The notes: generated by a model not told the origin, from the letters alone. A stretch of DNA of 36,017 nt from Pseudovibrio sp. JCM 19062 (GCA_001310715.1 BAXV01000039.1:1-36017); one strand, 5' to 3'. Numbered from the stretch's first letter, positions 11,342-21,716 are shown. A program made the numbers and translations.

Positions 11342-11857
11342 TTATTGAGCGTTTGCTTCTGCAAGGTTCTTGCGCGAAATCGCCACCATATCGGTGCTGA
11401 TAACGTCGCTCCACTGCTTTGCTGCGCCGATGGTCAGTGCTGAAAGCGTTCCGGACATATCTGCCAGATGCTGACCTGTTTCGGAGTTGTAGAAGGCTGC
11501 GATTTCCTTGAGCTCTGCTTCGGAGAAGCGACGTGCCCACACTTCGTAAATCACGCGGTCCAGCTCCTTGCGGCGCGCGATAAGTTCCACAGCAGCTTCA
11601 TTTACAGCGGTATCGATCTCAGCACTCATGGCAGGGTTGGAGCGAATGAACAAAGTACGGGTCCGTTCTGCAACATCTGGTAGAATATTGTCGAAGTTCT
11701 CGATGGACTTTGTTGCACGAACAGCTGCCTTTGCAGCCTCAATGTGGCTTTCGGAAATGGTCGTATCCTGAGCCATTACCGGGCTGGAAAGCAGCGTACC
11801 AGCGACAACCATTGATGCCACACCTGCAATTGCTGCAGACTTGAACTTAGTGAGCAT
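11342..11857 (-). CDS. Secreted DUF2059 family protein
   Basis: A 171-residue protein with a clear signal peptide (MLTKFKSAAIAGVASMVVAG, cleavage near VMA/QD) and a mostly helical mature part. The DUF2059 hallmark is the segment RRFSEAELKEIAAFYNSETGQHLA. Function is unknown in the family. The start ATG 11857 has GGGGGAG 6-7 bases upstream; the longer open frame before it overlaps rpiA and is rejected. The frame is intact. It follows rpiA by 31 bases in the same direction, so the two are probably co-transcribed; the order rpiA-DUF2059-gor recurs in rhizobial genomes (recalled, not searched). Confidence 0.87.
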   Translation of the reverse strand: MLTKFKSAAIAGVASMVVAGTLLSSPVMAQDTTISESHIEAAKAAVRATKSIENFDNILPDVAERTRTLFIRSNPAMSAEIDTAVNEAAVELIARRKELDRVIYEVWARRFSEAELKEIAAFYNSETGQHLADMSGTLSALTIGAAKQWSDVISTDMVAISRKNLAEANAQ

Positions 11858-11888
11858 AAAATCGCTCCCCCATTTTTGATCAGCTGTC

Positions 11889-12599
11889 TTAAGAGACTGT
11901 CGGGACAGCTTTCGGTTCCAAGACAAGAATTTCATCAGTACCGGCGACATAGGCCCGCACCGCCATATCAATAAACAACCCGTGCTCAACGACACCCGGA
12001 ATAACCTCCAGGCGTTTTGCCAGTGACTTCGGATCGGTGATTGCCTTCAGATGACAATCAAGAATGTAGTTGCCGTTGTCGGTTACAAGCGGCTTATCTC
12101 CTGCCATACGCAGGATCATTTCGCCTTGCAGCCCCTCAGCGTCGAAGCTGTTTTGCATCATCTGCCGGGTGGCCTCAAGCCGAATGGAACAACCTCCACG
12201 GGAAGCGGAAACTTTCCAAGAGTATCAACAGTTTTACTTTCGTCCGCAATGACAAGCATACGCCCGGAAGCAGCAGCAATGATTTTTTTCGCGGAGCAAA
12301 GCTGCCCCGCCGCCCTTGATGAGGTTCAACTGCGGATCAATTTCGTCCGCCCCGTCAATCACCAGATCCAGTACCGGCGTTTCATCCAGTGTGGTCAATG
12401 GCACGCCCAACTCATCACAAAGAGCTTGCGAGTAGGATGAGGCTGGTACGCCAACGATCTCAAAGCCATCCTTCACCATCTCGGCAAGAAGGCGGATCAT
12501 TTCGTTGACGGTTGATCCGGAACCTATCCCCAGCTTCATGCCGGGCTTTACTTCCTTGAGTGCTGCAGCTGCGGCCTGCGCCTTCAAACTCATTGCCAT
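11889..12599 (-). CDS. rpiA: Ribose-5-phosphate isomerase A (two compensating frameshifts)
   Basis: Interconverts ribose 5-phosphate and ribulose 5-phosphate in the pentose phosphate pathway. The phosphate-binding GSGSTV is at residues 26-31, the catalytic DGADEID begins at D82, and [11 protein letters not shown] with the active-site Lys is near residue 95. Two breaks lie close together: a 7-T run at 12283-12289 has one base too many (six give [10 protein letters not shown]), and near 12180 one G is missing (TTGAGG to TTGGAGG, giving [10 protein letters not shown]). They cancel, so total length is exactly 236 residues. The start is ATG 12599 (MAMSLKAQ), with GGGGAAGAG about 10 bases before it. 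It is divergent from gph; 12600-12835 must hold both promoters. Confidence 0.93.
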
Positions 12600-12835
12600 C
12601 TGACTTATTTCTCTTCCCCGGACCCGAAGCGTGTTGGGAAACAATCTCCTGAAAGGACAATTCTGCAGTTATCGTGCTTGGGTCTACTCTGACATAACTC
12701 CTGCTGATTACCATGAGGTGTGTGCCCCGCCAAGCAGCAATCGCCCCAACGCGCTATAGGTTATCTCTCGAATTTGACTTAAGTGCGATTTTCGTTAGGG
12801 TGGCGCGGATTTTCTCAACAGAAACGAGCCTAAAT

Positions 12836-13517
12836 ATGACAACACCAGTTCTGTCTTCGACCTAGATGGCACTCTCCTGGAGACCATGGGAGATCTAACA
12901 GCGTCGATGAATCATGTCTTGGTAGGAGCCGGTTTTGAAGCCATTGAGCCTGAACAGGTAAGAAAAATGGTCGGTGCTGGCGTAAAAGTATTGATGAGCC
13001 GCGGGCTTGAAGCGAACAAGATTGAAGTGACAGACGAAGTTCTGGAACCGCTTCTGACCAAGTTTATTCGCTACTACGAAACGCATATTGCCGACCACAG
13101 CCATCCTTTTCCGCAGGCGCTGGAAACAGTTGTAAAGCTGAGAGAGGCCGGCTGGAAAACTGCTATCTGCACAAACAAACTGGAAAAATTAGCCAAACCG
13201 CTGGTACGCGCCATGGACATGGAGCGGCTTTTTGACGCTGTTGTGGGCGGCGATACCTTCTCCAAGAACAAACCGGACGCCATGCCGGTGTTCGGCGCAA
13301 TCGACATGGCGGGTGGCTCTCGCGCTGGCTCCATTTTTGTGGGCGACTCCAAAGCCGATATTGCTGCTGCGCGTAATGCGGGCCTTCCGGTAATTGCGGT
13401 TGACTTCGGCTACACCGACATTCCCGTCCGCGAACTGGGCCTGATGTGGTGATCTCTCATTACAGCCAGCTTGAAGGGGCGATTAAAGAGTTGAGCCAGG
13501 AGAACGCTCCTTCCTAA
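12836..13517 (+). CDS. gph: Phosphoglycolate phosphatase, HAD family (two frameshifts)
   Basis: A haloacid-dehalogenase hydrolase that dephosphorylates 2-phosphoglycolate. Motif I is VFDLDGTLLET (D9, D11), motif II ends ICTNK near residue 114, the motif III Lys is in FSKNKPDAMP, and motif IV is FVGDSKADIAAARNAG. The first break near 12852 (TTCTG to TTCTTG) separates the start MTTPVLVFDLD from the rest. A second near 13440 (GGCCTG to GGCCCTG) leads to a tail ending LSQENAPS and TAA at 13517. Total is about 227 residues, normal for Gph. It is divergent from rpiA, an arrangement seen in many alphaproteobacteria. The motif set cannot exclude another small HAD phosphatase, but length and context favour Gph. 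Confidence 0.88.
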
Positions 13518-13542
13518 CCGTTTGTTATTTTGAGACGAATTT

Positions 13543-13573
13543 CTGCCGCCCCTGAGAGCTCAGCGGGCGGCAG
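13543..13573 (+). terminator. Terminator after gph
   Basis: An 8-bp outer stem (CTGCCGCC / GGCGGCAG) encloses an inner 5-bp stem (CTGAG/CTCAG), followed by GTTTGTA. It starts 25 bases after the gph stop. The T tract is short. Confidence 0.75.
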
Positions 13574-13764
13574 GTTTGTATATGGCCACAGTTACACCAC
13601 AATTCGCCCATGCAAATCCCATCATAAAATCACGTCTTGGTGGTAATTATCGCTCAATACAGCCACATTCCCTTGCAAAACAGCAGGCTGTCGGAAAGCA
13701 CTTATTTTCCCAAAAACAAATCAACACGGAAATGACGCCATTTGGGGCGTGGGTCCAAAATTGC

Positions 13765-15030
13765 ATGATTAAAGCTTCTCTTGTCTCTTTGCTTGCGATC
13801 ATTCTGGCCAGCGCACTTGCACAATTAGCAAGTTCCGCCTGATGACAAGTCTTCCACTTCGTATCGCCGGTCTTGATGGTTCTGTATCACAGGCTAGTCT
13901 TGTCGCAGGTGCTATTCTCTCGGTTTTATGGCCGGGTGCATAAGGGGCGTGCGCTTGATCACCCGGATCGGGCACATCAGAGCCTTCGCCGGTGCAGCTG
14001 GTCTGACAGCCCTGCTTGTCCTGGTCTTCAAGAATACAGAAAACATCATTTTCTGGACAGTTCTACGGTTCTTCATGGGGGCTGCGTTTGCTGTCCTGTT
14101 TGCCACGGCTGATGCGTGGCTGAATGAAACAATCAAAGATGAAGTCCGGGGCCGTGTTCTTGCGGTGAACTCCATCATAGTCGGTGCAATGGCAATTCTC
14201 TCGCAGTTTTTTATTGCCCGCTTCACCGATGCTCCCTTACAGATGCTGGAGATCCTGAGCGCTATCTTGCTGACCGCAGTGGTTCTGCTGTGCATGACCC
14301 GTTCTATCCCGCCAGGCACTTACAAAACCAAAGGTATCAAACTCCGAGAGCTATGGGACCGGGCTCCCGTTGCAGTGCTTGGTGCATTTGCCTCTGGTGC
14401 CATTGGGACAAGTCTTTTGACTGTTGTGCCGTTTACACTTGCAGAAGAAGGAGTTGGACCCAGCACCGCAGCGCTCCTGATCGCTATGCTTTATATTGGC
14501 CGCCTGATGTTCCAATGGCCGCTCGGCTCCCTTGCTGATCGGGTAGATCGCAGATGGGTCATTCTTGCCGCATCTTCCTGATTACCGTGATTGTGGTGAG
14601 CTTTTGGATTGCAGATCCTCTTGCAGGCTGGAACTCCAGTTTCCTGCACAACTATCACCTTCTGACTTTGGTGGCAGTGATCCTGATTATTCTAGGAGGC
14701 CTTTCCTTCCCACTACAGTCAATCTGTGTGGCGCACGCGTTTGAACGCCGGCCAGAGTGCAGCATTGCATTGTCAACCTACCTGCTTTTTATCTGGGCAG
14801 CGGGCAGCGTTGCAGGGCCGACATTCATCAGCCTGCTATCACCTGTGCTTGAAAACAGGGCACCTGACGTGGTCGTGATTGCCCTAAGCGGTTCTTTGGC
14901 ACTGTTCTGCGCATACAGACTTTACGCCGTAAGGCTGTTCGTTATTCGCCGTTCTTCAATTCACCTATATCCAACTGCAAACGACATGCCTTACACAAAC
15001 TATCACCAAGCTCAAGTCACTGACAAATAA
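13765..15030 (+). CDS. MFS transporter, YcaD-like (three frameshifts)
   Basis: A permease of about 422 residues with roughly 12 hydrophobic segments. TM1 is SLVSLLAIILASALAQLASS. After a break near 13838 (CCTGATG to CCCTGATG) it continues MTSLPLRIAGLDGSVSQAS; after another near 13918 (CTCGG to CTCCGG) it reads SGFMAGCIRG and then RIGHIRAFAGAAG, the MFS loop 2-3 motif. A third near 14580 joins WVILAASS to LITVIVVSFW. The family of YcaD-like exporters fits best, but the substrate is unknown. The start is uncertain: ATG 13765 fits the topology but has no good ribosome site, and the frame stays open to 13576. A strong stem-loop follows the stop directly. Confidence 0.8.
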
Positions 15031-15067
15031 AGGTAATGGGAGGAAAGGTATCTCCCTCCCATTACCT
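15031..15067 (+). terminator. Stem-loop terminator after the MFS gene
   Basis: A perfect 13-bp stem (AGGTAATGGGAGG / CCTCCCATTACCT) with an 11-base loop begins at the base after the MFS stop. The T-rich stretch ATTTTATTTTG follows about 6 bases later. It separates the MFS gene from the tRNA. Confidence 0.75.
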
Positions 15068-15174
15068 CCGGCATTTTATTTTGAATTCTTTTGGGAAAAG
15101 TTTCTCAAGGGGCTTGCGGGAACCGGTCAAAGGCCCTAAACACCTCCTCACGCCACACGGCGTACCACTAGCGG

Positions 15175-15250
<76 letters not shown>

Positions 15251-15272
15251 TTCCTCGCCAGAGGATTGCAAG

Positions 15273-15300
15273 TCTCCCGATTATTCGCGGAGGCTTTTTT
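15273..15300 (+). terminator. Probable terminator of tRNA-Val
   Basis: An imperfect stem (TCTCCCG with CGCGGAGG, one bulged C, six-base loop ATTATT) is followed directly by six T. It lies 23 bases after the tRNA 3' end, the right position for tRNA transcription termination. Confidence 0.6.
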
Positions 15301-15501
15301 ATTTTCTTCCCTCAATTTCCTTGCGTGACCAACGTACCACCCATATTGGCTCAGAGGGACTTCAAAGAAACAGCACCATTTGTGTTTTAGCATCGGCTGC
15401 TGCAACTCTTTGCCGGGGCAAATAGTCTTTGAAAAAGCAGTACTGTTATTAAAAGACGAGCCTCTTTAATTTGGGCGGCATTAAAGATCGGGATCACATT
15501 C

Positions 15502-15684
15502 ATGAACCGCATATTTTTGTTTATCGGCAAAACCTTTGCCGCATCCGTAATGCTCTTCTTTTTCGTTGTTGTATTTCAGACGGTTATGTATGGCGGACCA
15601 GCGCGTGACGTAGCAGCCTTTATTTCTGGCGCTGGCGGTGTCTCCTATACTTCTTTTGTGGCGATCCGGAGCAGGAACACCTAA
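15502..15684 (+). CDS. Small membrane protein, unknown
   Basis: A 60-residue open frame, not recognised. It begins MNRIFLFIGKTF and has one strongly hydrophobic segment (residues 12-29, SVMLFFFVVVFQTVMY), then a Gly/Ala-rich part and a short basic end (RSRNT). This looks like a single-pass membrane peptide. Only a poor ribosome site (GGGATCAC) precedes the ATG. A near-perfect bidirectional terminator follows 22 bases after the stop, which supports transcription up to that point. It could still be a chance frame; conservation in relatives would decide. Confidence 0.5.
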   Translation: MNRIFLFIGKTFAASVMLFFFVVVFQTVMYGGPARDVAAFISGAGGVSYTSFVAIRSRNT

Positions 15685-15706
15685 CCAAGATTTGATACTG
15701 ACATGA

Positions 15707-15730
15707 AAAAGGGAGCCGAAGCTCCCTTTT
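15707..15730. terminator. Bidirectional terminator between the small ORF and trpB
   Basis: A perfect 10-bp stem (AAAAGGGAGC / GCTCCCTTTT) with a CGAA tetraloop. T runs follow on both strands: TTTT then C on plus, five T on minus. It lies 4 bases beyond the trpB stop, so its main client is trpB, with the small plus-strand ORF on the other side. Confidence 0.93.
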
Positions 15731-15734
15731 CTGA

Positions 15735-16950
15735 TTAGATCTTCAGGTCATCGCCTGTGCCGAAGTTATCGGCAACATAATCCAGATCCTTATCACCGCG
15801 CCCGGACAGATTGACCAAAATGGTCTCTCCCGGACATTCCTTGGCCAGCTTCATTGCATAGGCAACGGCGTGGGAACTTTCCAGTGCTGGAATGATACTC
15901 ATAACGGGATAAGGCCCAGAACGCCTGCAGGGTTTCATCATCAGTCGCTGAGGTGTAATGCACCTTGCCGATATCATGCAGATAGGAGTGCTCCGGCCCA
16001 ACACCCGGATAATCCAGACCCGACGCGATTGAGTGCACTGGTGCCGGATTGCCGTCGGCATCTTCCAGAACGCGGCACTTGAAGCCGTGGAGCATACCGG
16101 GCTTGCCGAAGGTCATTGTTGCGGCGTGCTGACCGAGCTCCGGCCCCTTGCCCATTGGCTCAACACCGTGCAGCTTGACGGATTTATCCTGAATGAAGCC
16201 AGAGAACAGGCCCATTGCGTTGGAGCCGCCGCCGACACATGCCACTGCGTGATCTGGCAGGCCACCTGTCATCTCAGTGAACTGCTCGCGGGCCTCAATG
16301 CCGACGATCTGCTGGAAATCACGGACCATGCGCGGAAACGGGTGCGGCCCAACGGCGGAGCCGATTGCGAACAGGGCCTCATCTGCCTGCTTCAGATAGG
16401 AGGTGAAGGCAGAATCCACTGCTTCCTTGAGTGTGCGGCCACCAAAGCCAACCGGAACAAGCGTTGCGCCCAGAAGCTGCATGCGAACAACGTTTGGATG
16501 CTCTTTTTCGATATCCACTTCGCCCATATGGATTTCGCATTCAAGCTCGAAGTAGGCTGCTGCAGTTGCCAGTGCCACACCATGCTGCCCTGCCCCCGTT
16601 TCTGCAATGAGCTTCTTCTTGCCCATATGCTTTGCAAGGAGCGCTTCTGCCATACAGTGGTTGAGCTTATGGGCGCCTGAGTGGTTCAGGTCTTCGCGCT
16701 TAAGATAGATGTTCGCGCCAGATCCAATCCGGTTGGACAGGTTACGCATATGAGAGATTGGAGTTGGACGCCCCTGAAAGTGTTTGCGGATGTAGCGCAG
16801 CTCGTTGATGTAGGAGGCGTCGCCGGAGATCTTTTCGTAGGCTTTCGCGATCTCTTCGAACTGAGGCACCAGTTCCGGTGGCAAAAAGGCGCCACCGTAT
16901 TCGCCAAAGTAACCTTCTTTGTTCGGAAACTCTTTTAAATAATTGTCCAT
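15735..16950 (-). CDS. trpB: Tryptophan synthase beta-like protein, stand-alone (one frameshift)
   Basis: A PLP enzyme of about 405 residues resembling TrpB, which joins indole and serine. The start ([16 protein letters not shown]) and [15 protein letters not shown] (PLP Lys in HK) are typical, as are [12 protein letters not shown] with the catalytic Glu, the phosphate-binding [10 protein letters not shown] and the final [11 protein letters not shown]. Several stretches are unusual, for example [18 protein letters not shown] where common TrpB has a KINN start, [21 protein letters not shown], and [13 protein letters not shown]. One break near 15903 lacks two bases (GAGTATC to GAGGGTATC, giving [18 protein letters not shown]). 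GGGAGTG precedes ATG 16950. No trpA or trpF is adjacent, so it may be a second TrpB copy or a TrpB-like enzyme with another acceptor. Confidence 0.88.
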
Positions 16951-17085
16951 CGGCTCACACTCCCATCCTATCCTCTAGGTTTATAGGTATTATGCTACCT
17001 TAAGCTTCGCGCGCCAATCTATCTGGCATTTGGAACTAACCACTGGTTTCTTGGCGAAACTGGGATACTCCTTTCCACACTCCAT

Positions 17086-17118
17086 AAAAAAAAGCCCCAG
17101 CACATGGCCGGGGCTTTT
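17086..17118 (-). terminator. Terminator after the second dppA
   Basis: AAAAGCCCC pairs with GGGGCTTTT around an 11-base loop. On the minus strand the hairpin is followed by a run of eight T. It starts 24 bases beyond the stop of the substrate-binding protein gene at 17142. Confidence 0.95.
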
Positions 17119-17141
17119 CTCGTTTCAGGTTTGAACCGGAA

Positions 17142-18723
17142 TTACTTCAGGTCAACGCCGTAGAAGATGTGACCACCGAATGGGTCGATCTTGTAGTCTT
17201 TTACGTTGACAGAGATTGGCTCGGAAACAACAGAGTGAGCGATGGTTGCCCATGGAGCTTCACGCTTGAAGACCACCTGTGCCTGCTCATAGAGCTTGGT
17301 ACGCTCAGCAACGTCTGCAGTCAGCTTTGCTTTCTGGATCAGGTCGTCAAACTCAGCATTACACCACTGAGCGCGGTTGGAACCGCCAACGCCGTCACAG
17401 CCGAGAAGAACTGCGAGGAAGTTGTCCGGGTCACCGTTATCACCGGTCCAGCCGAGAAGAACAGCACCGTCACGATCCAGTTCCTTAGAGCGTTTCAGGT
17501 ATTCACCCCACTCGTAGGAAACGATCTCAACGTCAACACCAACCTTAGCAAAGTCGCCCTGAAGAACTTCAGCCATACGACGTGCGTTCGGGTTGTATGG
17601 ACGCTGAACTGGCATTGCCAGATCTTCATCTTCAGATCTTTAACGCCTTCTGCTTCCAAAGCCGCTTTTGCTGCAACTGGATCATATGGATCGTCCTGCA
17701 GGTCAGCATTGTAAGACCAGATGGTTGGTGGGATCGGGTTAGATGCGGCTTTACCTGCACCCTGGAACACTGCATCCAGAATTGCCTGCTTGTTGACAGC
17801 CATGTTCAGCGCTTTACGCACCTTTGGGTTGTCATATGGAGCCTGCTGGGTGTTGTATGCCAGATAACCAACGTTCAGACCTTCCTGCTGCATGAGGTTG
17901 ATCGCTGGATCTTCCTTCATTGCTGCAATGTCTGCCGGGTTCGGGAATGGCATTACATGACATTCGCCAGCTTTCATCTTCTGATAGCGTACAGATGCAT
18001 CAGGAGTGATCGCGAATACCAGATTGTCGATTGGTGCCTTGCCTGCCCAGTAGTCAGGGTTAGCTTTATAGCGGATCATCGCATCTTTCTGATAGCCAAC
18101 CAGCTGGAATGGGCCGGTGCCTACAGGATTCTGGTCGAATGCATCTTTGTTGTCCATCATCTTGTCTGCATATTCTGCAGAGTGGATGGAAGCAAAGTCC
18201 ATCGCAAGGTTTGCGATCATCGGAGCTTCAGGACGGGACAGAACGAACTTCACAGTGTAGTCGTCAACCTTCACGATCTCAGTGATGAGATCAGGCATGG
18301 ACATGGCGTTGAAGTATTCGTAGTTACCGCCGGAAACTTCGTAATACGGGTGTTCTTTGTTGTCCTGACGGTCAAACGAGAAGATCACGTCGTCCGCGTT
18401 GAAGTCGCGGGTTGGTGTGAAGTTCTTGGTGGTGTGGAATTTCACGCCCTTACGCAGGTGGAAGGTGTATTCCTTACCGTCTTCAGATACTTCCCAGCTT
18501 TCGGCCAAGCCTGGAACAATCTGTGTTGTGCACGCTCGAATTCAACCAGCTTGTTGAAGATCTGGCGGGAAGAAGCGTCAAATGTTGTGCCTGCTGTGTA
18601 AAGAGCTGGCGTAAAGCCCTCAGGAGAACCTTCTGAGCAGTAAACAAGCGTTTTAGCCATGCTTGGCGCAGCAAATGCCATTGTTGCAGCCACTACACTG
18701 CCCATAAGAATTGATTTTTTCAT
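17142..18723 (-). CDS. dppA: Dipeptide ABC transporter substrate-binding protein, second copy (two frameshifts)
   Basis: A periplasmic DppA-type binding protein of about 527 residues that would deliver dipeptides to DppBCDF. The signal peptide is MKKSILMGSVVAATMAFAAP with cleavage near SMA/KT. Family hallmarks include VYCSEGSPEGFTPALYTAGT at the mature start, NADDVIFSFDRQ, ITPDASVRYQK, LNVGYLAYNTQ and WAMPVQRPYNPNARRMAE. Breaks near 18533 (GTGCAC to GTGGCAC) and 17620 (TGGCAA to TGGGCAA) are each repaired by one G. The start ATG 18723 has GGGGA about 9 bases before it. By eye it is about three-quarters identical to the dppA at 22856. It sits downstream of dppF behind its own terminator and a 365-base leader, so it is probably a separate unit. 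Confidence 0.92.
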
Positions 18724-19088
18724 TTCTCGTGTCCCCAATCACCTAAAGTGAATGCAAAAGCCAAGGCTTTTGATCATTTGTTGAAGCTGCTTGATGCAGT
18801 TCTTCTCATAGGATTTTGCAGCACCACGCCACAGGCTCACCTCAAGCCTGCGGACCTTCCCAAAAGGAGGCCATGTTCAGAATGTCATAGGGAAGAGATA
18901 GCGCGGACAGAGCAAAAAAATATTCCTCCCCTCCGCTGCGTTGTGTCCTCCCCAGCACACCCGTAACGCAACAGCTGCAAACGAGATTACCATATACGTA
19001 TTTTTCGGTAAAATCTCCTCTTAATTGCTAATTTTTCAAAGAATTTGTTTCAACATTGTAGGGAATGGGGAAATTAGTTAACGAAACA
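18724..19088. other. Intergenic leader upstream of the second dppA
   Basis: These 365 bases lie between the dppF terminator and the second dppA start. No gene or tRNA was found. A separate leftward promoter for the second dppA is expected here, since the dppF unit ends in a strong hairpin; I could not pick a convincing -35/-10 pair. The stretch 18960-19080 is AT-rich. Confidence 0.45.
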
Positions 19089-19124
19089 CGAAAGGGCGGC
19101 TCCCGAGTGGGAGCCGCCCTTTCG
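19089..19124. terminator. Terminator after dppF
   Basis: The longest perfect hairpin in the window: a 16-bp stem (CGAAAGGGCGGCTCCC and its complement) with a four-base loop GAGT. On the minus strand TGTTTCGTT follows; on the plus strand TATTTTTAA follows. It lies 22 bases beyond the dppF stop and closes the dppABCDF unit. Confidence 0.9.
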
Positions 19125-19146
19125 TATTTTTAATTGGCAAATCAGC

Positions 19147-19973
19147 TTAGCTAGATGCAGCCAGACGTGCTTTGATGTGTGCTACATCTGCTCGTGGTGT
19201 CGCCTTGAACAGTGTCTGGGTGTACTCATGTTGAGGATTTCCAAACACTTCGTCGCGTGTTCCGTATTCCACCACTTCACCAAAGTACATCACCATGACC
19301 TTGTCAGCGATATAGCGGACCACTGACAGATCGTGGGAGATGAACAGGTAAGTGAGGTTGAACTCGTCCTGTAAATCAGCCAGCAAGTTGAGGATCTGGG
19401 CCTGAACGGACAGATCCAACGCTGAAACCGGCTCATCGAGAATGAGCAGAGACGGGTTGAGCATCAATGCGCGGCCAATGGCAACACGCTGGCGCTGACC
19501 ACCAGAGAACATGTGCGGGTAGCGATTGAAGTGCTCGGGGCCAAGACCAACCTTGACCAGCATCTCCATCGCTTTATCGCGACGCTCGGCTGGTGGCATG
19601 TTGGTGTTGATCATGAGCGGCTCGGTGAGAACGTCACCAATAGCTGACGCGGATTCAAAGACCCATACGGATTCTGAAAGACAATCTGCACCTTGGAGCG
19701 CATCTCTCTGGAGAGCTTTTCCTTGGAGATGTCGATCCGATTGCCTTCAATCAGAAGCTCACCGTCCGTTGCCGGATCGATCAGAGTCAGGATACGCGCG
19801 AGTGTGGATTTACCACAGCCGGATTCCCCGACCACTGCCAGTGTCTTGCCGCGTTCCAAAGAGAAGCTGATGCCCTTGAGCGCGCGGTTGACGTGCTCTT
19901 TGCCAAACAGGCCTTCTTTAGTCCGGTACTCACGCACCAGATTGCGTGCTTCAAGGATGATATCCTCAGCCAT
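19147..19973 (-). CDS. dppF: Dipeptide ABC transporter ATP-binding protein DppF (one frameshift)
   Basis: One of the two ATPases that power dipeptide uptake. The Walker A box is VVGESGCGKST (residues 48-57), the Q loop QIVFQNPYGSLNPRQ, the ABC signature FSGGQRQRVAIGRAL, Walker B LLILDEPVSALD and the switch His in FISHDLSVV. The tail EVFGNPQHEYTQTLFKATP is the oligopeptide-binding C-terminal region. One break near 19640 (CAGCTA to CAGGCTA) joins NPRQ to AIGDVLTEPLMINTN. Length is about 275 residues. Its ATG overlaps the dppD stop by one base (TAATG), suggesting translational coupling. Confidence 0.93.
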
Positions 19974-20813
19974 TATGCAGCACCTCCCTCACCAAGGTGG
20001 AAATCAGATACCGTTGGCAACCGATCCCCTGTCGCATTTTCAGGAAGCGCTGACAGCAGTGCTTTCGTGTATGCGTTCTGCGGGTTTTCGAAGAGAGACA
20101 AGACATCGGCCTCTTCCATCTTCTTGCCCTTGTACTGCACAACAACACGGTCTGCGGTTTCTGCCACAACAGCCATATCGTGCGTGATCATGATCAAACC
20201 CATGCCACTTTCGCGCTGCAGGTCCAGCAGCAGATCAAGGATCTGTTTCTGAATGGTCACGTCGAGCGCAGTGGTTGGCTCATCAGCAATCAACAGCTTT
20301 GGCTTACAGGCGATTGCCATTGCGATCATCACGCGCTGACACTGGCCACCAGACATCTGGTGCGGGTACTTTTTCAAGGCCTTCGCAGCGTCAGGCATCC
20401 CAACAGACTCGAGCAATTCAATCGCGCGTGCTTTACGTTCACCGCGGCTCATTTTGGTGTGCTCTTTAAGAGTCTCATCAATCTGAGCGCCAACGGTGAA
20501 GCATGGGTTCAAGCTTGCGATTGGCTCCTGGAAGATCATGGAAATGTCTTTACCAATGATATCCCGGCGCTGCTTTGCAGACATGGTCAGAAGGTCATAA
20601 CCTTCAAACTCCAGCTTGTCCGCCCACAGATGCCCGTTATTGGCCAGCAGACCCATAACAGCCAACATGGCGACAGATTTACCGGAGCCACTTTCACCCA
20701 CGACGCTAGAACTTCGCCTGCATCAATGGAATAACTTACACCATCCAGCGCACGAAAACGTCCGTCAACTGTGTCGAATTCAACCGTAAGGTTTCAATTT
20801 CGAGAAGGGCCAT
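19973..20813 (-). CDS. dppD: Dipeptide ABC transporter ATP-binding protein DppD (two frameshifts)
   Basis: Partner ATPase of DppF. After repair it starts MALLEIETLTVEFDTVDG, followed by RFRALDGVSYSIDAGEVLAV and Walker A VVGESGSGKS. The Q loop is SMIFQEPIASLNP, the signature MSGGQCQRVMIAMAI, Walker B LLIADEPTTALD and the switch His MITHDMAVV. The signature carries Cys where relatives often have Arg or Met. Two breaks fall in the first 40 codons, near 20787 (TTACGG to TTAACGG) and 20708 (GCGTCG to GCGGTCG). Length is about 280 residues. The start lies 2 bases after the dppC stop, and the stop overlaps dppF. Confidence 0.92.
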
Positions 20814-20815
20814 GA

Positions 20816-21713
20816 TCAGCTCCTCTTCAGTTTAGGATCGAGAGCATCACGCAGACCATCGCCGATCAGGTTGATAGCCAGCACAGTGGTCAGGATTGCC
20901 AGACCAGGGAAGGTCACAACCCATGGCGCACGCAGGATGAACTCACGAGATTCAGCAAGCATGGTGCCCCACTCCGGCGTCGGAGGCTGCGCCCCCATGC
21001 CGAGGAAGCCAGTGCAGCTGCATCAAGGATCGCGGTGGAGAAGGACAAAGCGGCCTGAACGATCAGTGGAGCCATACAGTTTGGCAACACAGTCACGAAC
21101 ATCAGACGCATTGTACGCACACCAGACACGCGGGCGGCCATCACATACTCACGGCTCATCTCAGACATCACCGCGGCACGCGTCAAGCGCACGTAGTATG
21201 GCTGTTGCACTACGGCAATTGCGATCATGGCATTGAGCAACGATGGACCGAGAATGGCGACAAGCACCAGAGCGAGCAGTAAGGACGGGAATGACAGAAT
21301 GATGTCCATGATGCGCATGATGATGGTATCAATCCAACCACCAAACGTACCAGCTACCAGACCAAGACATACGCCAACCACAAGTGCTACGGAAACAACC
21401 ACCACACCGATGAACAGCGAGAACTGACTGCCGTAAATCAGGCGGGACAGCAGGTCACGGCCCACTGCGTCCGTACCAAGAACGTAAGACCAGTTCCCCC
21501 CTTCCTGCCAAGCAGGTGGCAGAAGCAGTGCATCACGGTACTGCTCGATTGGGGAATGTGGTGCGATGAACCATGCGCCAGCAGCGATGATCACAAGTGC
21601 CACGAAGAAGATCAGCCCCGCAACAGCTCCCCTGTTGGTGCGGAAATGTCTCCAGAAGTTAACGATAAGCTCGAACCGGGTATCCGCGCGGAATTTTGAG
21701 TCACGTCAGCCAT
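20816..21713 (-). CDS. dppC: Dipeptide ABC transporter permease DppC (two frameshifts)
   Basis: Inner-membrane permease, about 299 residues. After repair of a break near 21685 the start reads [10 protein letters not shown], then [20 protein letters not shown] and the first membrane helix ([18 protein letters not shown]). The conserved [20 protein letters not shown], three further helices and the EAA-type loop ([19 protein letters not shown]) follow. A break near 21005 (CTGGCTT to CTGGGCTT) leads into [19 protein letters not shown] and the C-terminal [14 protein letters not shown]. It lies 3 bases after dppB and 2 bases before dppD, within one tightly packed operon. Confidence 0.93.
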
Positions 21714-21716
21714 GAT

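Noticed and set aside
17582..18601. 339-residue plus-strand open frame
   Set aside because: Antisense to dppA; rich in Val/His/Cys with no recognisable motif.
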